Source: Bacteroidales bacterium UBA4070 (GTDB lineage: Bacteria; Bacteroidota; Bacteroidia; Bacteroidales; VadinHA17). From it: a stretch of DNA of 53,749 nucleotides. Shown piece by piece: positions 24,251 through 33,785 of this stretch (positions are counted from its first letter, which is position 1; every line of letters begins with the position of its first letter). The stretch covers positions 1 to 53,749 of the forward strand of contig DFYY01000038.1 in assembly GCA_002383485.1 (NCBI GenBank), given 5' to 3'. The notes under the pieces are model-generated. The model was not told the origin of the DNA. It saw only the letters and a program-made list of their open reading frames with translations, and ran no database searches. A program made the position numbers and the translations under genes.

Positions 24251-24921
24251 AACTCCTGCTTGCCGAAGACGATATTGATTTCGGGAACATACTGTCACAG
24301 TACCTCTTCATGAGCGGCTTCGAGGTTACGCTGGCGCGAAACGGCCGCGAATCATGGGACAGGTTTCACGATGCCCGGCCCGATATCTGCATTCTGGATA
24401 TCATGATGCCAGAGATGGACGGCTTCACCCTGGCCGGGAAACTGAGGGAAGAAGAGCCGGGTATCCCGTTCATATTCCTGACTGCAAAAAGCCTCAGGGA
24501 GGATATGATCAAGGGCCTTAAACTCGGGGCAGATGACTACATCACAAAACCATTTGACCCGGAGATGCTTCTGCTCCGCGTAAACAATATTCTGCGAAGG
24601 GTATACACAGTGGCGGAAGACGAATATCACATCTCCCATACCACCCTGAAATACAATGCCCTGGAGCTCATAACTCCTTCAGGCAAGGAAAAACTCACTC
24701 TCCGGGAAGCACAGTTGCTCAGGCATCTTATGATGAACAGGAACAAGGGGCTTACGCGCGAACAGATACTCACCGAGATCTGGGGAGAGGATGACTATAT
24801 CCTCGGACGGAGCATGGATGTCTTCATAAGCCGCCTGCGCAAATACCTCTCCCCTGATCACGGCATCAGCCTGCGGACACTCAGAGGCATGGGATTCATA
24901 CTGGAAGAAACCCGGCAATAA
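24247..24921 (+). CDS. OmpR/PhoB-family response regulator, RprY-like
   Basis: A 224-residue regulator with an N-terminal receiver (acidic pocket EDD at 7-9, phospho-acceptor Asp51 in ILDIMMPEMDGF, FLTAKS switch Thr) and a C-terminal winged helix (about 130-222, LTLREAQLLRHLMMNRNKGL ... VFISRLRKYL). It resembles RprY-type regulators of Bacteroidota. Its partner kinase is present only as a 3' fragment, so it may be an orphan here. Confidence 0.92.
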   Translation: MKLLLAEDDIDFGNILSQYLFMSGFEVTLARNGRESWDRFHDARPDICILDIMMPEMDGFTLAGKLREEEPGIPFIFLTAKSLREDMIKGLKLGADDYITKPFDPEMLLLRVNNILRRVYTVAEDEYHISHTTLKYNALELITPSGKEKLTLREAQLLRHLMMNRNKGLTREQILTEIWGEDDYILGRSMDVFISRLRKYLSPDHGISLRTLRGMGFILEETRQ

Positions 24922-24945
24922 TCGCAGTCTCCCCTGTCTTTGCGG

Positions 24946-27762
24946 TCAGGATTCATCATTCTCCGCCTGGCGGATAAGAAACTCCGTCAGGTTCACATCA
25001 TGACTCAGCCTGAGCTTGCTCCTGAGCCTGTATCTCGCTATCTCCACCGCCCTGGTAGAGATGTTCGAGAGATTGGCAATCTCCTTGGTAGTGAAATTCA
25101 TCCGAAGGTATGAACAGAGTCTCAGATCATTGGGTGTCAGTGTCGGGTACTTTTTCTTCAGCTTGCTGAAGAAGCCCTCCTGCGACAGTTTGAGGTTTTT
25201 CATCACCTTCTGCCACTCCTCTGTCTGTGTGTCCAGGCCATGGTCAATGATCTGTTCCATATCCCTGATGAAACGGGCAGGCATTTTCACCGAGTTCTCC
25301 TTTGCACTCTCCAGTTTGTCACGCAGTTCTCTGAGGGTATCAGTCTTTCTGATGAGATATCGCATGGTCAGCATCAGCTCATAACTCTTGTAGTCAAGCT
25401 CACTTTCCAGCCTGTTCTTGCCTACCTCGTATTCAATTATCCTGCGATGGCTCTCAAGCTTGGATCGAAAAAACATAATCCCGGCTACTGTAATCCCTGC
25501 AGCAGCAAGCATATACAGCGCCAGTGCCCATCCGCTCAGGGCAAAAGGCCTCCTGATGGTGAACCAGGCTTCAGCCATCCCGTTGCCTGCAGCCTCCCTG
25601 ACCTGAAGATGATATTCCCCGTGCCTGAGATTCAGCAGGGAGAAGTTGTCGGTTGCTGTGCGGTACCACTCCTCTCCCAGTTCCGTGATCCTGTAAAGAT
25701 ACTCACGCACTTCGCGGTCAAAGCCGGAAGGATTTGCAATGAAGACGGTGAGGTTATTCTCTCTGCTTGGTACCGGCTTTTCATCACTTAATCCCGGAAG
25801 CAGTGTAGTGCTCCTGCTCCCCCCGCTGAAGACCAGCCTGCTGACAGCCAGTGCGGAGGGTTCGGCGCTCCCGACCAGCCTTTCGACGTCATAGATACTG
25901 AAAGCCTGACGCGTAGGGATAAGAAGCGTTCCGGAGTCAAGAGATATGACCTGCTGTTCCCTCCAGGGAAGGTCCGCATACTCATGCACAAACTCCATGA
26001 CCTTTTCAGCCTGAAGGTCACGCGTTATAGTGAAGAGGGCTATCCTGTTATCAAGTACAAACCAATAACTGTTCTTCTGAAACGGAATTACCTGCGTCGC
26101 CCTGACAAACTCACCCAGGCCTGGCTCCAGCGATGTCACCGGGAAAAAGTCCCTGGTCTCATAGTTAAAACCGTAAATATGGTCAGAGGCAATGAAGACC
26201 ATCTGGTTATTAATCACCGCCATTGAGAGTATCCTGGCGCTGTCGCCCGCCTGACTATAATATAGTGAACTTGTGACCGAATCAGCCTCCTCGTTCAGCT
26301 CCAGACGAAAGACACCTTTCTGCGGATGAAGCGCCCAGACATATCCCAGGTAATCAACCTCAACAAACCTGGTTGGTTCCGCATAACCATCAATCCTGGA
26401 ACTGAACTCCCATTTGCCGGCGGCACCTTTTCTGAACGAGACGATGCCGGTATATGTCCCCTGTACCAGATAGTTACCGAACTGCCTTACAGACCAGCCA
26501 CCGGTGACATCCGAAATCCTGATTGCCTTCGGTCCGTCAACAAGAAAAGTTCCGTCATTATGACCGCACAGTATCTGCCCGTCATACTGTGACAGCTTCC
26601 AGACCTGGCCCTGGGTTCCGGGGATAATCCGCAGGTTGGTGAAGCGATATGAGCCGTTACCGTATTCTATATCAGTCGCAAAGAGCCCGTGATTTGTCCC
26701 CAGAAATAGATGATCACGGTCACGGATGACAGTATATATAGTTCCCAGGTCACCGCTGGAGTTCTCGTAAAACGCCACAGGCGAAAACGTCTCGAGATAA
26801 TTGACACCGTCATCCAACCCTGCCCAGAGACCATTACCCGAATCGAGGTAAAGAGACAGTACAGTATTGTTGTTCAGCCCGTTGGAATAATCATACGTTT
26901 CAAGAATCCTGCCTCCGCGGTCACATAGTACCAGTCCCCTGAGAATGGTTCCGAAAACAAGAAGTGAATCGTCTACCGCCAGCCCTGCGTTGCAGGTAGC
27001 CTCTTTAAGGTAACCTGAAATCTCATTTGCCACTGGGGTGAACTTCGCTCCGTCGAAAAGAAAGATCCCATCGTTGGCAGTGCATATCCACCTCTCCCGT
27101 CGTCCGAAATCAATCAGGGCATGAATCTTCCGGGTGGCAAAAATTTCGCTTCCCGGAATAAAACTGAAACCGACCCCGTCAAACCAGTACAGACCTTCAT
27201 CTATTGCCTGAGCAATAAACATGTCACCAACCCTGAAGAAGAAGAGCAGCGAGGAGGGGGCCGAAACCCTCTTCACACCGTTGTAGTCATATACATATAC
27301 AGAGGTGAACGACTGGAAATAAATGATATGATTTATCTCGCAGATGTTCCATATCTCATCGTTCCTGACAACGTCAACAGATGCAGTCAGGGAGGTATAA
27401 GAGAGTATACCCGAGCGGTCCTTTCTCCAGAAGCCGAAATCCTCAAATGAGCCCGTGAAGATCACCCCGTCACCATCAACATAAACCGATCTCACACCCT
27501 GGCGGTATGGCACGGGATAACTCCTTGCGGTAATGCCGTTGTATTCAATCAGACCTGCAGAGTTGGCAAAATAGACATAGCCGCTTACCGGGTCACGGCT
27601 TATCTCCCAGTTCTGACTCTTTACCGGGATTGTGCCTGGAATAAACCGTTTAATCTCATTCCTTTCCCCTCCAGTCTGCGATGCGGCCGGCAGTGAAAGC
27701 AAGATTAAACAAATGACCTGAATCAGCAGCCTGAGGGTTCCTCCAACTGGAATTTCTGACAT
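24946..27762 (-). CDS. Propeller/Y_Y_Y-type membrane regulator with C-terminal LuxR-like HTH
   Basis: A one-component regulator of 938 residues. A signal peptide (about 10-28) leads to a periplasmic sensor of two propeller-like halves with repeats of the kind DSGNGLWAGLDDGVNYLE. A Y_Y_Y domain (about 640-735, LRHGEYHLQVREAAG), one membrane helix (742-765), a coiled coil (about 768-825) and a GerE/LuxR-type HTH (about 875-919, LTPNDLRLCSYLRMNFTTKE) follow. It lies at the distal end of the glycan locus, in the same direction, and is the likely regulator of it, sensing an oligosaccharide in the periplasm. It has no kinase or receiver domain. Confidence 0.88.
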   Translation of the reverse strand: MSEIPVGGTLRLLIQVICLILLSLPAASQTGGERNEIKRFIPGTIPVKSQNWEISRDPVSGYVYFANSAGLIEYNGITARSYPVPYRQGVRSVYVDGDGVIFTGSFEDFGFWRKDRSGILSYTSLTASVDVVRNDEIWNICEINHIIYFQSFTSVYVYDYNGVKRVSAPSSLLFFFRVGDMFIAQAIDEGLYWFDGVGFSFIPGSEIFATRKIHALIDFGRRERWICTANDGIFLFDGAKFTPVANEISGYLKEATCNAGLAVDDSLLVFGTILRGLVLCDRGGRILETYDYSNGLNNNTVLSLYLDSGNGLWAGLDDGVNYLETFSPVAFYENSSGDLGTIYTVIRDRDHLFLGTNHGLFATDIEYGNGSYRFTNLRIIPGTQGQVWKLSQYDGQILCGHNDGTFLVDGPKAIRISDVTGGWSVRQFGNYLVQGTYTGIVSFRKGAAGKWEFSSRIDGYAEPTRFVEVDYLGYVWALHPQKGVFRLELNEEADSVTSSLYYSQAGDSARILSMAVINNQMVFIASDHIYGFNYETRDFFPVTSLEPGLGEFVRATQVIPFQKNSYWFVLDNRIALFTITRDLQAEKVMEFVHEYADLPWREQQVISLDSGTLLIPTRQAFSIYDVERLVGSAEPSALAVSRLVFSGGSRSTTLLPGLSDEKPVPSRENNLTVFIANPSGFDREVREYLYRITELGEEWYRTATDNFSLLNLRHGEYHLQVREAAGNGMAEAWFTIRRPFALSGWALALYMLAAAGITVAGIMFFRSKLESHRRIIEYEVGKNRLESELDYKSYELMLTMRYLIRKTDTLRELRDKLESAKENSVKMPARFIRDMEQIIDHGLDTQTEEWQKVMKNLKLSQEGFFSKLKKKYPTLTPNDLRLCSYLRMNFTTKEIANLSNISTRAVEIARYRLRSKLRLSHDVNLTEFLIRQAENDES

Positions 27763-27777
27763 AAGTCCCCGTTGTTA

Positions 27778-27807
27778 TACAACTTCCTGTTACCAGTTGT
27801 AAATATA
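27778..27807 (-). promoter_or_regulatory. Candidate promoter with overlapping palindrome before the regulator gene
   Basis: TACAACT (27778-27784) and AGTTGTA (27795-27801) form a perfect inverted repeat with a 10-bp spacer. A -7-like TATATTTA (27807-27800, minus strand) abuts it. A third half-site, AAGTTGT, lies at 27813-27819. The site would allow the regulator its own promoter, separate from the long locus transcript. Role inferred. Confidence 0.4.
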
Positions 27808-27823
27808 GGAAAAAGTTGTGACC

Positions 27824-30800
27824 TCAGAGATATACCTCAATCCTGTTATCCTTATCTGACAACATGCCGGAGAAGAGAGACTCATCAATTGACGCTCCTC
27901 CTGCCCGGTACTGGTTTTCCACGGGAGTGAATTCGACATCTTTCCCGTTTACCGTTATTCGTTTTGGTCCGCAACACCCCTCCCTGACAAGATAGACAAA
28001 AGTCACGGGCCGGTCTGTGATTGTCAGTGATGCTTCCAGACCGTCAAGAGAGGCAGGCATCACCGGATCAATGATTATCCGGTTCCATTCCCACCTGAGA
28101 CCAAGGAGATGTGTCATGATGATGCCGGCAAATATACCGGGACCGCTTGAATAAACACGCCAGCCACCTCTGAGGGTGATCTTCCCCTCAATAATCTCAT
28201 TGTATTTCTCGTCAGCCTGATAACGGGTTTCAAAGATGGCATCAGAGCTGCTGTAATAGCAGTTCGCCTGCCTTATATCAGCGCATGGAACTATGTCTGA
28301 GTACCCTGCCGGAACAACCTGGCGCAATGCCTTCAGAAAATCATTTGCCCGGCCTGTACGAGCCAGTGATTCCGTATAGCGTATGTGCTCATGCACATAC
28401 ATCAAACCTATCTCCCTGCCGAAGAAGGTGCTGCTCTCAGCTCTCCGGAAAAGCCTTTCCGGTCCGCCACTGTATCTCAGGGGCTGGTCCATCAGCCTGG
28501 CACCGTCAGGACCCGTGAGATGATTCTTTATCAACTCCAGGTGGTGTGCTGCCTGTTCCGTGGTGAAGATGCCGCTGACTATCCCTCTCTCCATCGGCAG
28601 AAGGCTGTAACTGATGCCTGTCACCTTGTCCGAGGGATGAAGCAGCAGGGTTATCTCACCGTTATCACCTGCAAGCCCGTACCCCGAAACAACATCATCA
28701 CGGACAAGATGACTGTTAAAATCAGACCTGATCATCTCTGAGTAACGGTTCAACTCACCTGCACGATCCGGATCTCCTGCCATGATGCAGACCTCTTCAT
28801 ATAATCTGAAAGCCTGGTAGTTCATCTCAACAGTCCAGGATGAGATCAGCCTGTCAGCCAGATCCCTGCTGACAGGCTGCAGTGAGTCATTCCAGTCTCC
28901 GCCTCCGTAACGGACCAGGGACTTACCCGGGACAAATGATCCGATCACCTTCTTAACCAAACGGTCAATATGCTCTCTAAGCGGACTGACTGTCTCCTGC
29001 GCTATTTTATCCGGTTGAAAATATGGCAGTTTTTCATCGAGTAACCCGAAATCGCCTGTTGCCCTAAGATAACTGCAAAGAGCAATCAGACACCAGTAGA
29101 TTACATCTCCGTGGGCGCTGTCGGCACGTATCTCATTGTAGCTGTCAAACATCCACCACTGCGGCCATCCGCCGTCCGGCTCCTGATTGGAGAAGATGAC
29201 ACTAAGTACTTTCCTGGCCTCTGCATACCTGCCCATGGCCACCAGCAGTTCAACCGGTCCCTGTGAGACATCGCGGGTGCCCCAGGCAGCACCGCTGAAC
29301 TGCTCGAGACCGTAAGGCGTGAGAAAATGTGTTACGGCATTCATCCCAAACCATGGGAGTATCTCTGAAATGGCTTTTATATCCTCATCGGCGCTACGGA
29401 GCGAGAGTGCACGGCTCATCTCCTTCCACTCCTCCAGCGCATCACTGGTGTCTAAGGCAAACTGCCTGCCGGCATCATCAAAGAGGACCGGTTCAAAGCC
29501 GGCCGGTACACAACCCGTAAAGCTTATGCAGAAGCGGGAAAGCGGCTCTGTTTCAACAATAAAAAGTGGACTGTCATTCAGATCATGATCATTGCCTGCA
29601 AGCCCGTTGCCTCCTGCCCGGTATCTGCTGCCGGAAAACTGGACTGTGATCATGAACCGGGCATCCGGGAACTTACTGCTGATCATGCTTCCGGCGGCCG
29701 GCAGCGCGATATATTCTCCGGCAATGAGATCAGGCCTTATAATCCACCCGTTCAGCTCATCAAATTCATGTGTTACCACCAGGGCCACAGGTTCACCCTC
29801 CAGTACCAGGAAATCCATGTTGATCTGAGGCGTTGTCCCGGAGGTCCAGGTGCGCACCTGCCAGAGACTGCTGCCGTAACGGTATAGCCATCGGCAGTGG
29901 CTGAGACCCATCTCGAAGGCCGAAGGCACACCCAGAAGCATACGCTTTCCGGCTGAAACCACGAAAATCCTCTGCCCGGAGACCGGGTTGATATTGAACT
30001 GGCTGTTGCACACTGACAGGAGTGTATTGAAATTGGTATTGCCCTGGGTAATGTGAGAGTTGAAAACCCCGAAGGCAAACGCCGTGGTTGACATGATGGC
30101 TTCATCAGGCACCAGGCGTGACACTGAATGCATGATGTGCCCGTGGGGCCGGTCAGCCAGCAACTCCTTCTCCCTTAGCATCACATGACGGTTACGGCCG
30201 TAAAAGAATGAAAGCAGCCGCTCACCGTGATATTCGGCATATCTGCGGGGTCCGGGGAAAAATGACCTGATCTCCTTCCCGGACAGCTCCTCCGCCCGCA
30301 ACATGGACAGGACGCTGAAAAGGCCAGGTTCCGGCTTTTTAAATCCTTCAGGCCCGGACAGAGCATCAGACCTGCTCAACAGATTCAGCATCTCCTCACT
30401 CTGCAGAAGCGCCACTGCCCCGGCACGGTCATCGCTGAACTCCATTGCCATCCCCTTCAGCCTGTCAAGGTCCGCCTCCGAGGTGGCCGGCGGATGATTA
30501 TGCAGAAATGTAGTCACAAACCTGACAGTCCGGATGCCTCCCACCGGAAGCACAAAAGGCTCCTCCTGAAGTGTAACCACTGAAGACTCGCCGGCATATT
30601 CGCCACCCAGGTTCCCGGCAACCAACCCTTCCGGAATACCTGTTGCCCTGAAGCTCCTGCCGTAAAACTGCATCCCGTCTGTACAGGCCGAAGCGGCACG
30701 GCCAAGAGAGGCCATCATGATCCATGGATGACCACCCGATTCCTTCATATTCTGACGGCAGCAAACCACCTTCCCGGAACCGGGGTCATCAAGCACCCTC

Positions 30801-31228
30801 CTCTCCGTATACTGGCTCACATAGTACTCATTTACAAGCCCCTGAGAATGAGACTTCAACCCTGCATCCTGCAGACAGACAAGGTCCAGGGCAACCTCCC
30901 TGCCGCTGTTGTTCTGAAGATCAATCTTCCACTCCCAGCTAAGGGTCTTTTCTGAAAGACTCAGACTGCAGATGTATCCGATACCATCCCAATTGCCGGC
31001 AGCTGTGTACCTGCCGTTCTCAAGCCGGAAAAAACTTTCACTGCCAGGGCCGGTCATGGGATGGTATTGAATTTCCCTGCTCCTATTCCTGAGCCATACT
31101 CCGGCATACGCCCCGGAACAGATCGTTGCCCGGCGGAGGCTTATCATGACCGTGTCAGTATAGATGCATGAAACAGCCCCGTTCTCAAGAAACTCAACCG
31201 TCAGTCCAGCCTTATTGCTGATCTTCAT
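27824..31228 (-). CDS. GH94 phosphorylase, probable 1,2-beta-oligoglucan phosphorylase
   Basis: A cytoplasmic protein of 1,134 residues, no signal peptide. GH94 layout: beta-sandwich N-terminus, then an (alpha/alpha)6 barrel with the DWND motif (codons 791-794 of the longer frame) in RYGGGDWNDSL that holds the catalytic acid, and earlier blocks such as AWGTRDVSQGPVELL and QEPDGGWPQWW. GH94 enzymes split beta-glucosidic bonds with phosphate to give glucose 1-phosphate. Most are 800-900 residues; about 1,100 is typical of the sophoro-oligosaccharide phosphorylases, and the GH144 neighbours agree with that substrate. I use the ATG at 31228; the frame extends to a TTG at 31267 that reads as spacer. 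Confidence 0.85.
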   Translation of the reverse strand: MKISNKAGLTVEFLENGAVSCIYTDTVMISLRRATICSGAYAGVWLRNRSREIQYHPMTGPGSESFFRLENGRYTAAGNWDGIGYICSLSLSEKTLSWEWKIDLQNNSGREVALDLVCLQDAGLKSHSQGLVNEYYVSQYTERRVLDDPGSGKVVCCRQNMKESGGHPWIMMASLGRAASACTDGMQFYGRSFRATGIPEGLVAGNLGGEYAGESSVVTLQEEPFVLPVGGIRTVRFVTTFLHNHPPATSEADLDRLKGMAMEFSDDRAGAVALLQSEEMLNLLSRSDALSGPEGFKKPEPGLFSVLSMLRAEELSGKEIRSFFPGPRRYAEYHGERLLSFFYGRNRHVMLREKELLADRPHGHIMHSVSRLVPDEAIMSTTAFAFGVFNSHITQGNTNFNTLLSVCNSQFNINPVSGQRIFVVSAGKRMLLGVPSAFEMGLSHCRWLYRYGSSLWQVRTWTSGTTPQINMDFLVLEGEPVALVVTHEFDELNGWIIRPDLIAGEYIALPAAGSMISSKFPDARFMITVQFSGSRYRAGGNGLAGNDHDLNDSPLFIVETEPLSRFCISFTGCVPAGFEPVLFDDAGRQFALDTSDALEEWKEMSRALSLRSADEDIKAISEILPWFGMNAVTHFLTPYGLEQFSGAAWGTRDVSQGPVELLVAMGRYAEARKVLSVIFSNQEPDGGWPQWWMFDSYNEIRADSAHGDVIYWCLIALCSYLRATGDFGLLDEKLPYFQPDKIAQETVSPLREHIDRLVKKVIGSFVPGKSLVRYGGGDWNDSLQPVSRDLADRLISSWTVEMNYQAFRLYEEVCIMAGDPDRAGELNRYSEMIRSDFNSHLVRDDVVSGYGLAGDNGEITLLLHPSDKVTGISYSLLPMERGIVSGIFTTEQAAHHLELIKNHLTGPDGARLMDQPLRYSGGPERLFRRAESSTFFGREIGLMYVHEHIRYTESLARTGRANDFLKALRQVVPAGYSDIVPCADIRQANCYYSSSDAIFETRYQADEKYNEIIEGKITLRGGWRVYSSGPGIFAGIIMTHLLGLRWEWNRIIIDPVMPASLDGLEASLTITDRPVTFVYLVREGCCGPKRITVNGKDVEFTPVENQYRAGGASIDESLFSGMLSDKDNRIEVYL

Positions 31229-31317
31229 ATCCTGTTTCTGTTTAACCCGATTTAAAACACCCCTCAAGGGGTTGATTTCAATAGCCTGTCTTCGTCCGGC
31301 TTGTTTTTAAATTCCTC

Positions 31318-33756
31318 TTAGCCAAGCGTGATTCTGAGTTCCATTTCCTTTCCGTGTACATGGCTGTAGGAGATCACCATTCGCCCCCGGATCAGGCTGA
31401 CCTCAGCCGGCTTGCCGTTGATTTCCACCCTTTTGATTCTTCCCGTTCCTGGTCCCTCAAGCACAGTCTCTCCCGGAAGGTCACGGTCACCGCTGAGAGT
31501 CAGAAATATCTCCTCACCCTCCTTCCGGAGCCCGAGCAGATCAGAAGTGGAGTGGAGCATTGACACTTCTTCTGTAAGTTGAAGGCATACAGGGGTCAGT
31601 ATTGCCCGCAACGGAGGCCACCTCATCTTTCCTCCGCCCAGGGGCAGAAAGACAGACTCACCAGTCACAGGATGAGTATAGGTGACACCGCCGCTATGTT
31701 CCTCGTTGTAATAGTTTGCGGCAAAAAGCATCGCCCTGCCGTCACCGGTGAACCTCTGCCGAACAATGATGAACCCGTTGTCAGAGTTTGCATTGCGCAG
31801 CCTTGCGCCGGATCTTTCCAGCAGCCTCGAGTAAAAAGCTCTGTGAGCTTCAGTATCAAATCCTGCCCAAGTGCCGATAAATGTTACATTTCCTTTGCCG
31901 ACACTTTTTTCAAAACCGCATGGAGTACCCTTAATGGTGCGGGCAATGACCTCAGCACCGGCAAGTGACTCCGGCGTGAATATAATCTGCGGGTTGCTGC
32001 ATTTTATGTCACGCAAATCAAAAAGGTCGATCAGCGGGGAGTCAATAACTTCTATCCCTGCTGGAGTCACCCCGATTTCATCACGGAGGATGGTGCATGG
32101 TTGCTGCGATGTCTCGCGGTCAGAGAGATATGGATAGACAACCGCATGGCCTCCGGCAGTGATATAGCCGGCAACTGTCGTCTGGGCCGGTGCATCCATC
32201 TCGTCGGTTGCAAAGACCCAAACCTGCCTGTACTGTGCCAGTGACACGGGTGTGGCGCTGCTGAGGTCAGCCATGTCATAATCTATGTTGAGTACCTGAA
32301 GCGCCTTCAGGAGGCCGTCAAAATATGCCGGTCTCCTGACAGCCGATGGCACATATGTCAAACCGGTGGCCTCACCCGCAGGCCTCTCAAGCTCTGTGGC
32401 ATACCAGTGGGAATAAAACAGAACACAAACCTCAGCCCGGCGGCCGGAATTGACAATTATATCACCTGATACCGCGGTTATGCGGCTCATCTTCTCAACA
32501 GCATGCCAGGCACTGCCGCGAATACCGTCAGCATCGAGCGGGGTGAACCAGTAAAAGGTGTCACCGGAGTAGCCCCTGCGGCTGACATTACGTCCCTGGG
32601 AAAACATGTAGAAGTTCCATCCCTTCAGCCCGTTGGCTATGCTTGCCTTGTAGAACAGTTCCATCTCGCGAGGGTTTGTCACCACATGGTACTCGCGTGA
32701 GCCACTCTGGAACTCTGCCGCAAAGAGCGGACCTCCGCCCTGCATCGCAAGGGTTATGTCATTGATGATCCTGTCGTCATGCAGGTTCCTGTATGAGACA
32801 AACTCGGGGATATGGTCAACGCCGAAGATGATCTCACTCCTGCCCCTGAAAAGGTCCTCATACATTGTGATATTCACCGGGAACTCGTAACCGTTGCCAT
32901 AAATCCATCCCGGGAGGTTATGGTACAGTGGTACGGTGACGCCCCGCTCTCTTATCATAGAGGTCAGCATCCGGAGATAATCGCCGTAATATCTTCTCCA
33001 GAAGCCGTGCCAAGCGTTGTCACGTCCACGGTCAGGGGGCGAGGCATATGGCTCGCGACCGTCAGGGGGAAGTGCAATCTCGTCAAAGCTACCGTAAGCT
33101 GTGCCCCATTGCCTGTTTACTTCACTTATATTCCCGTACTGTTCCGAAGCCCAGGAAACAAACCTGTACCTCACCTCATTGCCATAGTCAGCCTGGCGGG
33201 CAAGCCATGAGAAGACACCTATCTCATTGCATACCTGCATCATTATTACAGGTCCCCCGACCTGAAGCTCATGGTTCCGGATGACGGGCATGACGCGGTC
33301 ATACCACAGCCTGACCTTATCGAGGTAATCACTGTTGAAGAGGCTGACACCGTCACTCATCACCCTGGCACCGCTACGTGTGCGCATACGCACTGCCTCA
33401 CCGTACCTTTCGAGAAACCAGTCAGGCAGCCCTGCTCCTCTAAACTCCGCAAGAATGAAGGGACCGGGTTTGACAATTGCATGAAGCCCGTGTTCCCTGC
33501 ACTTGCGGAGCCAGCCGATCAGATCCTTTTCAGGGCATGAACTGCCGTCAAAATCAAAAACACCCTCTTCTTCCTCGTGCCATGCCCACGGCACATAGGT
33601 ACTTACCGCGTTCAGCCCGGCACTGACAGCCTCATCCAGATGCCGGTCCCACAAATCACGCCTGATCCTGAAATAGTGCATCTCGCCCGAATTCAGGAAG
33701 ATCCGTTTCCCGTCGAGATAAAAATTGTTATTCTTAATGCTGAATGTCATCGCCAT
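31318..33756 (-). CDS. GH35-like enzyme, probable 1,2-beta-oligoglucan glucosyltransferase
   Basis: The N-terminal TIM barrel is GH35: NSGEMHYFRI, LNAVSTYVPWAWHEEEEG, VKPGPFILAEFRGAGLPDW. In the frame counted from 33759 the acid/base is Glu179 (MMQVCNEIG) and the nucleophile Glu349 (FAAEFQSG). C-terminal beta domains follow. It has no signal peptide, so it acts in the cytosol. Known GH35 members are mostly beta-galactosidases, but in gene clusters with GH144-type glucanases a GH35 protein of Ignavibacterium (IALB_1185) was shown to be a beta-1,2-oligoglucan glucosyltransferase. The locus here has the same company. The open frame begins with TTG at 33759; ATG at 33756 or 33750 is the better start. 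Confidence 0.8.
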   Translation of the reverse strand: MAMTFSIKNNNFYLDGKRIFLNSGEMHYFRIRRDLWDRHLDEAVSAGLNAVSTYVPWAWHEEEEGVFDFDGSSCPEKDLIGWLRKCREHGLHAIVKPGPFILAEFRGAGLPDWFLERYGEAVRMRTRSGARVMSDGVSLFNSDYLDKVRLWYDRVMPVIRNHELQVGGPVIMMQVCNEIGVFSWLARQADYGNEVRYRFVSWASEQYGNISEVNRQWGTAYGSFDEIALPPDGREPYASPPDRGRDNAWHGFWRRYYGDYLRMLTSMIRERGVTVPLYHNLPGWIYGNGYEFPVNITMYEDLFRGRSEIIFGVDHIPEFVSYRNLHDDRIINDITLAMQGGGPLFAAEFQSGSREYHVVTNPREMELFYKASIANGLKGWNFYMFSQGRNVSRRGYSGDTFYWFTPLDADGIRGSAWHAVEKMSRITAVSGDIIVNSGRRAEVCVLFYSHWYATELERPAGEATGLTYVPSAVRRPAYFDGLLKALQVLNIDYDMADLSSATPVSLAQYRQVWVFATDEMDAPAQTTVAGYITAGGHAVVYPYLSDRETSQQPCTILRDEIGVTPAGIEVIDSPLIDLFDLRDIKCSNPQIIFTPESLAGAEVIARTIKGTPCGFEKSVGKGNVTFIGTWAGFDTEAHRAFYSRLLERSGARLRNANSDNGFIIVRQRFTGDGRAMLFAANYYNEEHSGGVTYTHPVTGESVFLPLGGGKMRWPPLRAILTPVCLQLTEEVSMLHSTSDLLGLRKEGEEIFLTLSGDRDLPGETVLEGPGTGRIKRVEINGKPAEVSLIRGRMVISYSHVHGKEMELRITLG

Positions 33757-33785
33757 CAAATTAGAGTAAATAATATCAGATAGTC

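Noticed and set aside
31229..31267. Start of the GH94 gene at 31267
   Set aside because: That codon is TTG and the added 13 codons read like spacer; the ATG at 31228 is better.
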